From: Comamonas testosteroni
Lineage (GTDB): Bacteria; Pseudomonadota; Gammaproteobacteria; Burkholderiales; Burkholderiaceae_C
Assembly: GCF_003569915.1 (NCBI RefSeq)
Contig: NZ_KZ984467.1
Span: forward strand, 1 to 59,705
DNA length: 59,705 nucleotides
Direction of reading: 5' to 3'
Part shown: piece by piece, positions 23,116-33,989 of the stretch
Numbering within the stretch: the stretch's first letter is position 1
Layout of the letters: every line of letters starts with the position of its first letter
Program-made: the position numbers and the translations under genes
The notes under the pieces: generated by a model
Seen by the model: the letters and a program-made list of their open reading frames with translations, nothing else
Database searches by the model: none
Told to the model about the DNA's origin: nothing

Positions 23116-24221
23116 CGTGCGGCCTCCTGTCTTGAGCCAGAGCGGCGCAGCAAGTCCATGGGCGACCAGCGGAAATGACGGGCCAGCAAAATCAATACGC
23201 TGCCCAGAAGAATCGTTCCATGCAGCAGGCCCAGCAAGCCCCACATGCTCAGCTTGTTGGAGCTGACCCAGCTCTCGCCCAGGGTCATCAGGTTGTAGTA
23301 GACGACAAAGGCGAAGAGGGCAATCATCAAGCTGGTACTGTTGCCGGCGCGAGGGTTCACGCTCGAGATGGCCAGACCCAGGATGACAAAGTTCAGTGCC
23401 GCAAAGGGCAGGCCCAGACGCCAGGCCAGCACTGAGCGTGCAATGGGCTCATCGCGGCTGATCAGGTCCTTGGTCGGCATGCTGCGCGCTGCCATCTCTT
23501 CCATGGAGACAGGGTTCTCGTTGTCCACCTGAACGCCGTACTCCTTGAATTCGGTAATGCGAACCGAGCCATCGTCGGTGCGGGTTTCCATGCGCTGGCC
23601 ATCTTCCAGGATCACCATGCGCTGGCCTTTGATGACCTGCAGATGCGCACCCTTGGCCGAGGTGACGGACTCCTTGCCGTTTTCACGAGAGACCACGAAG
23701 ACATTGCTGGCCGCCATTGCGGATGGCGCGTCCTTGTCCACAAAGAACACACGTGTGCCGCCAGCAGACTCCTGAAACTCTCCGGGTGCAATGCGATCCA
23801 GGTCGCTGCGCTGCTGGAACTGGGTCTTGATCTGCTCGATCTGCTGGTAGGACCAGGGCAACACGCCCAAGGCCAGCACAGCGGTGATCAGAATGATGGG
23901 CCAGGCAAAGCGCAGCAAAGGCCTGAGCAGACTGGCCAGGCCCTGACCTGCGGCAAACCAGATCACCATTTCGCTGTCGCGGTACATGCGCGAGAGGGAG
24001 CCCACAATGGCGACGAACAGGCTCAGGCCCAGAATGGTGGGTAACTGACCAAGCACGGTGAAGCCCATGACCAGCATGACGTCGGAAGGGCTCACGCTGC
24101 CCTTGTAGGCTTGACCCAGGGTGCGGATCAGCATCATGGTCATCACCACAGTGATCAAGACCACAGCCGTCGCGCCAAAGCTGCGGGCCAGCTCTTTGCG
24201 TATGGATGAATCGAATAACAT
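23112..24221 (-). CDS. lptF: LPS export permease LptF
   Basis: The 369-residue protein is the partner permease of LptG. It opens MLFDSSIRKELARSFGATAVVLIT with the conserved short N-terminal coupling helix. A first span with MMLIRTLGQAYKG follows, then the periplasmic domain and C-terminal spans such as FAALNFVILGLAISSVNPRAG. It lies head to head with pepA, leaving only 23 bases between the two start codons. Its promoter must therefore overlap the pepA start region or coding sequence. The lptF-lptG-chelatase genes look like one transcript. Confidence 0.92.
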   Translation of the reverse strand: MLFDSSIRKELARSFGATAVVLITVVMTMMLIRTLGQAYKGSVSPSDVMLVMGFTVLGQLPTILGLSLFVAIVGSLSRMYRDSEMVIWFAAGQGLASLLRPLLRFAWPIILITAVLALGVLPWSYQQIEQIKTQFQQRSDLDRIAPGEFQESAGGTRVFFVDKDAPSAMAASNVFVVSRENGKESVTSAKGAHLQVIKGQRMVILEDGQRMETRTDDGSVRITEFKEYGVQVDNENPVSMEEMAARSMPTKDLISRDEPIARSVLAWRLGLPFAALNFVILGLAISSVNPRAGNSTSLMIALFAFVVYYNLMTLGESWVSSNKLSMWGLLGLLHGTILLGSVLILLARHFRWSPMDLLRRSGSRQEAAR

Positions 24222-24244
24222 TGGCTAAAAGGAAAACACCGATT

Positions 24245-25792
<1,548 letters not shown>

Positions 25793-25843
25793 TGAAATCG
25801 GCGGGCATGGCTGTTGTGCGGCTCATGCCTGCCGGAGTGTGAT

Positions 25844-26275
25844 GTGACTGAAATCGCTTTTCATTTCAACGCCCCCGACAAGCTGGCCTATGTCTGCCGC
25901 TTTGCCCGCAAGGCCTTGCGCCATGGTGCGCGTCTGGTCGTCCTGGGCGAGGAGCCGGCATTGACCCGGCTGTCCTCACTGCTGTGGAGTGTGTCGCCCG
26001 TCGATTTTCTGGCCCATGCCCGCCAGGCTGACGGAGCGCCGATGGTCGAGGCGTCGCCCATTGTGCTGGCTCAGCAATTGAAGGACTTGCCTCACCATGA
26101 TGTGCTCGTGAACCTGACGCACCAGTTGCCAGAGGGCTTTGAGCGCTTTGCGCGGGTGGTGGAGGTGGTGTCGTCCACCGACGATATGGACCGCCATGAT
26201 GCGCGGGAGCGCTGGCGCGACTACACGGCAAGAGGTTTTGCCATTGTCCGGCATGATTTGAATCTCAAGGGCTAG
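25844..26275 (+). CDS. holC: DNA polymerase III chi subunit
   Basis: The 143-residue product matches HolC, the clamp-loader accessory subunit that contacts SSB. It starts TEIAFHFNAPDKLAYVCRFARKA, the usual opening. The conserved core is LWSVSPVDFLAHAR with the later DVLVNLTHQLPEGFERFARVVEVV. The start is GTG at 25844, with GGAG 7 bases upstream. It follows pepA, the usual order in beta- and gammaproteobacteria, and lies 5 bases before the next gene. Confidence 0.9.
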   Translation: MTEIAFHFNAPDKLAYVCRFARKALRHGARLVVLGEEPALTRLSSLLWSVSPVDFLAHARQADGAPMVEASPIVLAQQLKDLPHHDVLVNLTHQLPEGFERFARVVEVVSSTDDMDRHDARERWRDYTARGFAIVRHDLNLKG

Positions 26276-26280
26276 ACGCC

Positions 26281-27009
26281 ATGAACCCTCCATCCAAAGT
26301 CCCGCCGCGCTTTGTGCCCACCCTCACCGAGGTGGTTCCTTCCGCAAGCGCAGAAGATGCGGCCGAGCCACAAAGGGCAGAGCCTGAACTGGATCCGGCC
26401 CAGAGCCAAGTTCAGGCCGAAGATGAGTCAGGCGACAAGGTCGCTTCAACAAGCCCGCTTGCATCATTTCACTCGCCTTGGCTGGCGGATGGGCTTTATG
26501 TGCGCAGCAGGCCTGCGACCATTCCTCATGATCTGCCGCCGCTGCCGGAATCACTGCCGCCCCAGCAGCCATTTGCGAGTACAAGCACAGTTGCAACTAA
26601 CGATGCAGAGGCAGAAGCGCCCAAAGAGTTACTCGCTGAACCGGAGCCCGGCTTGTCAACGCAGGGTGAGGGCGCAGAGGACATCGAACCTGTAGTGGAG
26701 GTGGGGCAGGCGGTTCGGGTGTCAGAACAAATCTATGCGGAGCCTGACAGGTCAGAGGCCGACACCCTGGTCTGGAATGAGGAAGCGCCGCAGGTGACAG
26801 AGGAGTATCTGGTCCACCGCTTGATGCAGCGCGTGGACCTGGTGCTGGAGCAGCGGCTCAAGGAAGCCATTGCCAGTGTGGTGCAGGAGCAGACACGTTC
26901 CCTGCTGCCACGGCTGCGCGAAGAGGTGGAGTCCGTAGTGCGCCAGTCGGTCTATGAGGCGGTCGAGAGCGAGCTGGCACAGCAAAATAAGCCCAGGCCA
27001 GAAAACTGA
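26281..27009 (+). CDS. Acidic unknown protein downstream of holC
   Basis: I do not recognise a domain in this 242-residue protein. Residues 1-160 are rich in Glu, Pro, Ala and Ser and look disordered, with a short hydrophobic patch at FHSPWLADGLYVRS. The last 80 residues (EEYLVHRLMQRVDLVLEQRLKEAIASVV onward) are predicted helical and amphipathic. No signal peptide or membrane span is visible. The start lies 5 bases after holC, so it is probably cotranscribed. Its position suggests a replication-linked partner, but this is only context. Confidence 0.75.
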   Translation: MNPPSKVPPRFVPTLTEVVPSASAEDAAEPQRAEPELDPAQSQVQAEDESGDKVASTSPLASFHSPWLADGLYVRSRPATIPHDLPPLPESLPPQQPFASTSTVATNDAEAEAPKELLAEPEPGLSTQGEGAEDIEPVVEVGQAVRVSEQIYAEPDRSEADTLVWNEEAPQVTEEYLVHRLMQRVDLVLEQRLKEAIASVVQEQTRSLLPRLREEVESVVRQSVYEAVESELAQQNKPRPEN

Positions 27010-27015
27010 CCTGGG
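26992..27015 (+). terminator. Inverted repeat across the stop codon, weak terminator candidate
   Basis: CCCAGG and CCTGGG pair, then after one mismatch CAG and CTG pair around a 4-base loop. The stop codon is inside the structure. Only a short T-rich stretch follows. Confidence 0.3.
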
Positions 27016-27031
27016 TTGATGTTGGCCGAGC

Positions 27032-28051
27032 TTAGCGGTTCAGGCGAATGGGGCCGCTCAGCACCTCGGGGTTGAGGATATTGCTGGGCTGGCCGTTGAC
27101 AAAGTTCACCACGTTTTCGAACGCTGCACGGAAGTACAGCTCATAGCTGTCCTGCTCCACATAGCCAATATGCGGCGTGCAGATGCAGTTTTCCAGTCGC
27201 AGCAGCGCATGACCTTGCAAGATGGGTTCGCTCTCGAACACATCAATGGCAGCAAGACCAGGGCGGCCCCGGTTGAGCGAACACAGCAGTGCTTCGGGTT
27301 CCACCAGCTCGGCGCGGGAGGTGTTCACAAACAGCGCCGTGGGCTTCATGCGTGCCAGATCCTGTGCGGTGACGACGCCACGGGTGGCGTCGTTCAGGCG
27401 CAGATGCACGGACAGCACATCGCACTGCTCAAAAAATGCTTCCTTGGTCGGGGCGGCCAGATAACCATCGCCCTCGGCCTTCTGGCGAGAGGCTTCACTG
27501 CCCCAGACACAGACCTGCATGCCAAAGGCCTTGCCATAGCTGGCGACCAGTTGACCAATGCGGCCATAGCCCCAGATACCCAGCATGCGGCCCCGAAGCA
27601 CATTGCCCAGGCCAAAATTGGATGGCATGGATGCCGCCTTGAGGCCCGACTGCTGCCAAGCGCCGTGCTTGAGGTTGGAGATGTACTGCGGCAGGCGGCG
27701 CATGGCTGCCATGACCAGTGCCCAGGTCAGCTCCGCAGGTGCAACCGGCGAGCCAATGCCCTCGGCGATGGCCACGCCGCGCTCGGTACAGGCTTGAACA
27801 TCGATATGCGCGCCGGCCTTGCCGGTCTGAGCAATCAGCTTGAGGCGCGGCAGTTTTTCGAGCAGTTGCTTGGTGATCTGCGTGCGCTCGCGAATCAGGA
27901 CGATGACGTCAGCATCGCGCAGGCGCACCGAAAGCTGCCCCACACCCTTGATCGTATTGGTGTAGACCTTGGCATTGAAGGGTTCGAGGAGCTGGGCGCA
28001 GTCGAGCTTGCGAACGGCGTCTTGGTAATCGTCCAGAATCACGATGTTCAT
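27032..28051 (-). CDS. D-2-hydroxyacid dehydrogenase family protein
   Basis: The 339-residue protein is an NAD-dependent dehydrogenase of the phosphoglycerate/lactate (SerA/LdhA) fold. The Rossmann motif is LGIWGYGRIGQLVASYGKAFG. The catalytic Arg is in FVNTSRAELVEPEAL, the Glu in AAIDVFESEPI, and the His in CTPHIGYVEQDSYE. The ATG at 28051 follows a GGCGGG site; the longer frame to 28090 is unlikely. It converges on the holC operon. The actual 2-hydroxyacid cannot be named; no ACT domain is present, so it is not a typical regulated SerA. Confidence 0.88.
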   Translation of the reverse strand: MNIVILDDYQDAVRKLDCAQLLEPFNAKVYTNTIKGVGQLSVRLRDADVIVLIRERTQITKQLLEKLPRLKLIAQTGKAGAHIDVQACTERGVAIAEGIGSPVAPAELTWALVMAAMRRLPQYISNLKHGAWQQSGLKAASMPSNFGLGNVLRGRMLGIWGYGRIGQLVASYGKAFGMQVCVWGSEASRQKAEGDGYLAAPTKEAFFEQCDVLSVHLRLNDATRGVVTAQDLARMKPTALFVNTSRAELVEPEALLCSLNRGRPGLAAIDVFESEPILQGHALLRLENCICTPHIGYVEQDSYELYFRAAFENVVNFVNGQPSNILNPEVLSGPIRLNR

Positions 28052-28169
28052 CCCGCCATTGTGCCTTGCCTGCGCCAGAAAGCGCAGCAAACAGCAGGCG
28101 AAATGAAAACAGCTTGTGACGACGTTGTGCTGCAGGTGGGCGGACTTTCAGCCCAGCACCGGCGGCGCA

Positions 28170-28186
28170 GGCCCTGTTTCAGGGCC
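28170..28186. other. Perfect hairpin between dehydrogenase and small unknown gene
   Basis: GGCCCTG and CAGGGCC pair around TTT just beyond the stop codon of the gene at 28195. No T run follows on either strand, so it is not a standard terminator. Confidence 0.4.
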
Positions 28187-28194
28187 GGTGGTGA

Positions 28195-28599
28195 TCAGGC
28201 TTGCAGAGCGCGTTCGTTGCGGGCCATGCGCTCCAGTGCGGCGCAGACATCGGCCATGCGGCCTGAAATCAGCAGGCATTCAGGCTGCTTGCGCGGCTCG
28301 CGCTGCACGATCTTGAGGGTGCGTGGCTCGGTCGGAGCCTGGTCACTGTGCTGCAAGGGCAGAGCCATTTGGGCGGCAGAGGCTGCGGGGGCGCGTGCTG
28401 CTTTGCTGCGGCCTGTGCTGCGGGGGCGGCTTTTGCGCATGGTGAAAACGTTGGAGTAGTCCGTCTGAAAGCCGCTGGCGCCGGGCGTTGTGCAGGACTG
28501 GGCCTGCGCGTCTTCCCAGTTCAGATTGGCAGAGGGCGTGACCTGGAAGATCTTGAGACTCAGGCGGGTCAACGACAGCAAAGGTTTGGCGAATTCCAT
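28195..28599 (-). CDS. Small unknown protein downstream of lexA
   Basis: I do not recognise this 134-residue protein. It opens MEFAKPLLSLTRLSLKIFQ, which looks amphipathic. A basic central stretch rich in Arg, Ser and Ala follows, and the C-terminal helix is ECLLISGRMADVCAALERMARNERALQA. A good AAGGAG site 9 bases upstream supports the ATG at 28599. It is on the same strand as lexA, 165 bases downstream of its stop. Such genes after lexA can be SOS-controlled cell-division inhibitors, but no SulA likeness is visible and no LexA box precedes it. Confidence 0.7.
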   Translation of the reverse strand: MEFAKPLLSLTRLSLKIFQVTPSANLNWEDAQAQSCTTPGASGFQTDYSNVFTMRKSRPRSTGRSKAARAPAASAAQMALPLQHSDQAPTEPRTLKIVQREPRKQPECLLISGRMADVCAALERMARNERALQA

Positions 28600-28764
28600 G
28601 GAGCAACTCCTTGAGAGCCTTGCGGCATATATCGGGCAGGATTGCGGACTTCGGGCAAAGCTCCGCCCAGGGCGAAGCATCTGGCTTCGCGCCTACCACC
28701 TGGGCTGGAGTAAATGGGGGGCGCTGGCGGCTGCCAAGCCGCTGCGCCACAAGCAGCCGGGCTG

Positions 28765-29439
28765 CTACATGAACATGCTGTTGCGGATCAGGCCCACGGC
28801 CAGGCCTTCGATGGCGAAGGGCTCTTCCGGCGCGACGTGGATGATTTTGTAGTCGGGGTTCTCGGGCAGCAACTCGATGCCCTGAGGGGTGCGCTTGAAG
28901 CGCTTGACGGTGACATCGTCGCCAAGGCGCGCGACGACGATCTGGCCGTTGCGCGCTTCGGTAGTGGCTTGTACGGCCAGCAGGTCGCCGTCCATGATGC
29001 CTGCGTCACGCATGGACATGCCGCGCACCTTGAGCAGGTAGTCGGGCTTGGCGGCGAACAAGGTGGGCTCGACGGCATAGCTCTGGTCGATATGTTCCTG
29101 CGCCAGAATGGGCGAGCCCGCAGCCACGCGGCCCACCAGGGGGAGAACCAACTGGGCCAGACTTGTCATGGGCAGGGCAAAGCTGGCGCCGCGTGCCGCA
29201 TTGATGTTGCGCACGGTGTCGGCACGCAGGCGGATGCCGCGCGAGGTGCCGCTGACCAGATCGATCACGCCTTTGCGGGCCAGTGCCTGCAGATGCTCTT
29301 CAGCGGCGTTGGCAGACTTGAAGCCAAAGGTGCTGGCAATCTCGGCCCGGGTGGGAGGTGCACCGGTGCGCGAGATGGTGGACTGAATGAGGTCCAGAAT
29401 CTGCTGCTGGCGAGGTGTGAGCTTGGGATGGTCTAGCAT
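28765..29439 (-). CDS. lexA: SOS repressor LexA
   Basis: The 224-residue repressor has an N-terminal winged helix ([13 protein letters not shown], then [21 protein letters not shown]). Its C-terminal S24 self-cleaving domain has the cleavage bond Ala107-Gly108 in [10 protein letters not shown], the nucleophile Ser142 in [11 protein letters not shown] and the base Lys179 in DVTVKRFKR. Two LexA boxes lie 34 and 53 bases upstream of the ATG, so it should repress itself. The divergent asparaginase shares this region. Length is slightly above E. coli LexA (202), as is common in betaproteobacteria. Confidence 0.97.
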   Translation of the reverse strand: MLDHPKLTPRQQQILDLIQSTISRTGAPPTRAEIASTFGFKSANAAEEHLQALARKGVIDLVSGTSRGIRLRADTVRNINAARGASFALPMTSLAQLVLPLVGRVAAGSPILAQEHIDQSYAVEPTLFAAKPDYLLKVRGMSMRDAGIMDGDLLAVQATTEARNGQIVVARLGDDVTVKRFKRTPQGIELLPENPDYKIIHVAPEEPFAIEGLAVGLIRNSMFM

Positions 29440-29472
29440 GTCTGGCTTCCGGTCACCGAAGTGAAATGTGAT

Positions 29473-29488
29473 CTGTTGGTTTATACAG
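29473..29488. promoter_or_regulatory. LexA box 1 (perfect CTGT-N8-ACAG)
   Basis: CTGT at 29473-29476 and ACAG at 29485-29488 are separated by the 8-base AT-rich spacer tggtttat. This matches the LexA operator consensus exactly. It lies upstream of lexA and of the divergent asparaginase. Confidence 0.9.
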
Positions 29489-29491
29489 TAC

Positions 29492-29507
29492 CTGTATTTT
29501 TAACCAG
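29492..29507. promoter_or_regulatory. LexA box 2 (CTGT-N8-CCAG, one mismatch)
   Basis: CTGT at 29492-29495, spacer atttttaa, then CCAG at 29504-29507. It is spaced 19 bases from box 1, close to two helical turns. It ends 17 bases before the asparaginase start codon. Confidence 0.75.
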
Positions 29508-29524
29508 TTTTTTGTGGAGAGCAA

Positions 29525-30544
29525 GTGCCAAGTCCAAAGATTGTGATTTTGGGAACCGGTGGCACCATCGCCGGACAGGCTGAGGCCAGTACCCAGGGCG
29601 TGGGCTACAGAGCGGGGCAGATCCGTGTTGAAGGGCTGATTGCGGCTGTGCCGGATTTGCCACAGATTGCGGCTGGCCGCACAGGCGCTACCCTGGATGC
29701 GGTACAGCTGGCGCAGATCGATAGCAAGGATATGGACTGGCAGGTGTGGCGCAGCCTGCTGCAGGCGCTGGCTGCTGCACTGGATGATGCGCAGATACAG
29801 GCGCTGGTGGTTACCCATGGCACGGATACGCTGGAGGAGACGGCCTGGCTGCTGCAGAGCGTGCTGCAGCCGCGCAAACCGGTGGTGCTGACCTGCGCCA
29901 TGCGGCCTGCGACTTCGCTGCAAGCCGATGGGCCGCAGAATCTGCGCGATGCCGTGGCGGTGGCGGCCAGTGGCGTGGCCGGGGTATGGGTGGCGGCGGC
30001 GGGCGAGGTGCATGCGGCGCAGCAGGTGCTCAAGGCGCATCCGTACCGCCTCAATGCGCTGCGCTCCTATGAAGGCGGGCCTTGTGCTTTTGTGGAAGAG
30101 GGGCGGGTGCGTTGGCTGTCGACTCCGCAAACGCAGCAGCCCTGGCCCGCAGTGCAGATAACGCAGCTTTTGCAGCGTGATGAATTGCCTTGGGTGGAGG
30201 TGCTGCAATCCGGCGCGCTGCAAAGTGCCCGCGCCGTGCAGGCTCTGGTGGCGGCTGGTGTGCAGGGGGTGGTGGTGGCGGGTACGGGCAATGCCACCGT
30301 GCACGAGGATTTGCTGCAGGCCCTGCTGCAGGCACGCAGCCAGGGGGTGAAGGTCTGGTGCACGACTCGCTGCTTGGAGGGGCCGGCTGTGGGGGGCGGC
30401 GATCTTCTGTCAGGCTTGGCGTCGATCGATGGGATCAGCGCGGTGCTGCGCCCCGGCGCAGGCGCTAACGAGCTGGACACGGTGCTGCTGCCGCCGAGCA
30501 AGGCGCGGGTGGCGATGATGCTGGCATTGGCTGTTTGCTCTTGA
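29525..30544 (+). CDS. Asparaginase
   Basis: The 339-residue product belongs to the bacterial L-asparaginase/glutaminase family, which hydrolyses asparagine to aspartate and ammonia. The first catalytic Thr is in ILGTGGTIAG and the second motif is VVTHGTDTLEETAWLL. YEGGPCAFVEEG lies in the C-terminal half. No signal peptide is visible, so it should be the cytoplasmic form. The start is GTG at 29525, the only sensible one since the family motif begins at residue 9. It shares its 85-base upstream region with lexA, where LexA box 2 ends 17 bases before the GTG. Confidence 0.9.
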   Translation: MPSPKIVILGTGGTIAGQAEASTQGVGYRAGQIRVEGLIAAVPDLPQIAAGRTGATLDAVQLAQIDSKDMDWQVWRSLLQALAAALDDAQIQALVVTHGTDTLEETAWLLQSVLQPRKPVVLTCAMRPATSLQADGPQNLRDAVAVAASGVAGVWVAAAGEVHAAQQVLKAHPYRLNALRSYEGGPCAFVEEGRVRWLSTPQTQQPWPAVQITQLLQRDELPWVEVLQSGALQSARAVQALVAAGVQGVVVAGTGNATVHEDLLQALLQARSQGVKVWCTTRCLEGPAVGGGDLLSGLASIDGISAVLRPGAGANELDTVLLPPSKARVAMMLALAVCS

Positions 30545-30588
30545 ATTGATAGCTATATGCCTATATCAATCAATGACTAGAAAGCAAA
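30541..30588 (-). repeat. 54-bp AT-rich interspersed repeat, copy D (inverted)
   Basis: On the minus strand it reads GCTTTCTAGTCATTGATTGA, then TATAGGCATATAGCTATCAATTC, which aligns well with copy B. It begins at the asparaginase stop codon and runs into the terminator. Confidence 0.65.
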
Positions 30589-30613
30589 AAAGCACCTGAA
30601 AAGGTGCTTTTTT
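30586..30613. terminator. Bidirectional terminator, asparaginase/adk
   Basis: AAAAAAGCACCT pairs with AGGTGCTTTTTT around GAAA. The A and T tracts serve both strands. Confidence 0.92.
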
Positions 30614-30640
30614 TGTGGGCCGAAACCGTTGGAGGTCGGT

Positions 30641-31729
<1,089 letters not shown>

Positions 31730-32506
31730 TCAGGCGGCAAACAAGGCGCGCACGCGCTCCAGATCTTCGGGGGTGTCCACCCCCGCACCGGGCGCATCGG
31801 GCGTGATGTGCACGGCAATGCGGTGACCGTGCCACAGGGCGCGCAGCTGCTCGAGCTGCTCCATGGCCTCCGTCGGCGCAGGCGACAGGCGCGGGAACTG
31901 GCGCAGAAAACCGGCCTTGTAGCTATAGATGCCAATATGGCGCAGCGGTGTGAAGCCGGCGTGACCGGCCTTGGGAGCGGCGCTCTTCCACCACTCCTCA
32001 TCCGCATGGTCGCGCGAGAAGGGAATCGGCGCACGGCTGAAGTAGCTGGCCAGGCCCTGGGCATCGCAGACCACTTTCACCACATTGGGGTTGCGGTAGT
32101 CGTTCAGACTCTCGATGGGGTGGGCAGCCGTGCCCATGCTGGCCTCGGGGCGCGCCAGCAGCAACTGGGCCACGGCAGAAACCAACTGAGGGTCGATCAG
32201 CGGCTCGTCACCCTGCACATTGACCACCACATCGTCGCCGGACAGGCCCAGTTGCTCGCAGGCCTCGGCCAGACGGTCGCTGCCGCTGGGGTGGTCCTTG
32301 CGGGTCAGAAGGGCCTCGATGCCATGCTGGGCGCAGGCCGCAACAATGCTTTCGTCATCCGCCGCCACCACGCAGCGGGCTGCACCAGCCAGCGCAGCAC
32401 GCTGGGCCACGCGCACCACCATGGGCAGACCGGCAATATCGGCCAGCGGCTTGCCGGGCAGGCGGCTGGAAGAGAGGCGGGCGGGAATCAGTACCGTGTA
32501 GCTCAT
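31730..32506 (-). CDS. kdsB: 3-deoxy-manno-octulosonate cytidylyltransferase
   Basis: The 258-residue enzyme activates KDO with CTP to CMP-KDO for lipopolysaccharide synthesis. It opens with the nucleotide-binding motif [18 protein letters not shown]. It also shows [12 protein letters not shown] and [12 protein letters not shown], both diagnostic. The length is normal (E. coli 248). It starts 3 bases after the Trm112-like gene, indicating coupled expression in the lpxK operon. Confidence 0.96.
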   Translation of the reverse strand: MSYTVLIPARLSSSRLPGKPLADIAGLPMVVRVAQRAALAGAARCVVAADDESIVAACAQHGIEALLTRKDHPSGSDRLAEACEQLGLSGDDVVVNVQGDEPLIDPQLVSAVAQLLLARPEASMGTAAHPIESLNDYRNPNVVKVVCDAQGLASYFSRAPIPFSRDHADEEWWKSAAPKAGHAGFTPLRHIGIYSYKAGFLRQFPRLSPAPTEAMEQLEQLRALWHGHRIAVHITPDAPGAGVDTPEDLERVRALFAA

Positions 32507-32509
32507 GGA

Positions 32510-32698
32510 TCAGCGGTCGTCTTCCAGTTCTTCATCGGTGAGCGTGCGCGCTTCGTTTTCCAGCAGCACGGGGATGCCATCGCGCACGGGGTAGGCCAGA
32601 CGCGCGCTGTGGCTGATCAGCTCCTGGTGCTCGCGGTCATAGCGCAAAGGCCCTTTGGTGACGGGGCAGACCAGCAGTTCGAGAAGTTTGGCGTCCAT
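32510..32698 (-). CDS. Trm112/YcaR-like small protein
   Basis: This 62-residue protein belongs to the Trm112 (DUF343) family. It opens [18 protein letters not shown] and has [19 protein letters not shown]. It sits between lpxK and kdsB, as ycaR does in E. coli. Family members activate methyltransferases in eukaryotes; the bacterial role is unclear. The ATG at 32698 was chosen over a longer frame to 32764 because it gives the family start. Confidence 0.9.
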   Translation of the reverse strand: MDAKLLELLVCPVTKGPLRYDREHQELISHSARLAYPVRDGIPVLLENEARTLTDEELEDDR

Positions 32699-32836
32699 GG
32701 GGAATCCTGCAATCAACAAGTGGAGCAGCGCGTCGTGCCTGGGCGTGACGGCTGCGAAATTCAAAAAGCGGCGAGGGCCTGAAACAGGGCGTTCTTAACA
32801 AGCCCTTGTTCAACAGGCTCTAATGATAGTCAGCCA

Positions 32837-33877
32837 TCAGCGCCTGTTGCCGTCTGATGGGCAAAGAGCCGTCAGTTTGGCATCCAGCAAGTGCCAGAAC
32901 TCGGCGGGCAAGGACAGCTCAAGCGGCACGGCCCAGGCATCCGGGTGCGTTTTCCAGAGCTTGACGGCATCTTTTTCGGTGCAAATCAGTGGCTTGTCAG
33001 CGTCCAGATTACGCGAGAAGCTCTCAAAATCATAGTGATCCGGCAGCGCCTGGGTACTGGCAGGCCGCAATCCCTGCGCGCGCAGCATGGCAAAAAACGA
33101 TTCGGGCCGCGCCACGGCGGCGACGGCTTCGACTTCCTGATTGCCAAAGTCCGCCAGCGCGCGTTGCTCGCCCCTGGCATTGCGGGCTGTGCTGGCCAAC
33201 TGTCTTTGCATGGAAAAAACCGGGGCGCTGCCCAGTGGGCGCGGCGGCTGGCCTGCAAACAGCGTGGCTGTCACTGGCCGCGGCCAAGGTTCGCGCAGCG
33301 GCCCGGCGGGCAGCAAAAAGCCATTGCCCACGCCTTCGTCGTTGAAAACGCACAGCTCCACATCGCGCGCCAGGGCATGGTGCTGCAGGCCGTCGTCGCT
33401 GACCAGAATATCGACCTGCGGATATTGATCACGCAGCGCGCGCGCGGCATCGATGCGCTTGGCCGCCACAAACACCGGCACGCCGGTGCTGCGCGCCAGC
33501 AAGGCAGGCTCGTCGCCAATCTCGCTGGCAGGGCTGTGTGGCAGCGCCTCGCGGCAGTCCGTGGTCTTGCGGCCATAGCCGCGCGAGATAACGCCCGGCT
33601 GCCAACCCAGGGCCTTGAGATGGGCCACCACGGCCAGCGTTACCGGCGTCTTGCCTGCACCGCCCGCAATCACATTGCCCACCACAATGACGGGAACCCC
33701 CGCACTTTGCTGGCGGCTTTGCATGCGCCGCGCATTCCAGCCCTGCAGCGCCCCATAAAGCTTTGAAACCGGCCACAGCAGCCAGGCTCCCGGCCCGCGC
33801 TGACGCCAGACGGCGCGCAGGCCATGTTGAGAAGAGGTGGCAGCGGTTGGGGGAGCGGTGGAGGGCTGATCAGACAT
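32837..33877 (-). CDS. lpxK: Tetraacyldisaccharide 4'-kinase
   Basis: The 346-residue membrane-associated kinase adds the 4'-phosphate to the lipid A precursor. The P-loop is VVGNVIAGGAGKTP near residues 62-75, preceded by the hydrophobic N-terminal helix WLLWPVSKLYGALQ. SRGYGRKT, VDILVSDDGLQHHAL and LICTEKDAVKL are family motifs. The ATG at 33877 (MSDQPS) was chosen; a frame to 33931 is possible. In many betaproteobacteria exbB-exbD lie directly upstream, but here two regulators intervene. Confidence 0.94.
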   Translation of the reverse strand: MSDQPSTAPPTAATSSQHGLRAVWRQRGPGAWLLWPVSKLYGALQGWNARRMQSRQQSAGVPVIVVGNVIAGGAGKTPVTLAVVAHLKALGWQPGVISRGYGRKTTDCREALPHSPASEIGDEPALLARSTGVPVFVAAKRIDAARALRDQYPQVDILVSDDGLQHHALARDVELCVFNDEGVGNGFLLPAGPLREPWPRPVTATLFAGQPPRPLGSAPVFSMQRQLASTARNARGEQRALADFGNQEVEAVAAVARPESFFAMLRAQGLRPASTQALPDHYDFESFSRNLDADKPLICTEKDAVKLWKTHPDAWAVPLELSLPAEFWHLLDAKLTALCPSDGNRR

Positions 33878-33989
33878 TGCCGCAGGATGATACGGCCAGC
33901 AGCGCAGCCTATTGGCAAACCGGGGCTGCAAAAACCGGAGTTGCCGCGCTTGTTGGCAACTCTTGGGCTAGTGAGATTCGGATGGCGGA

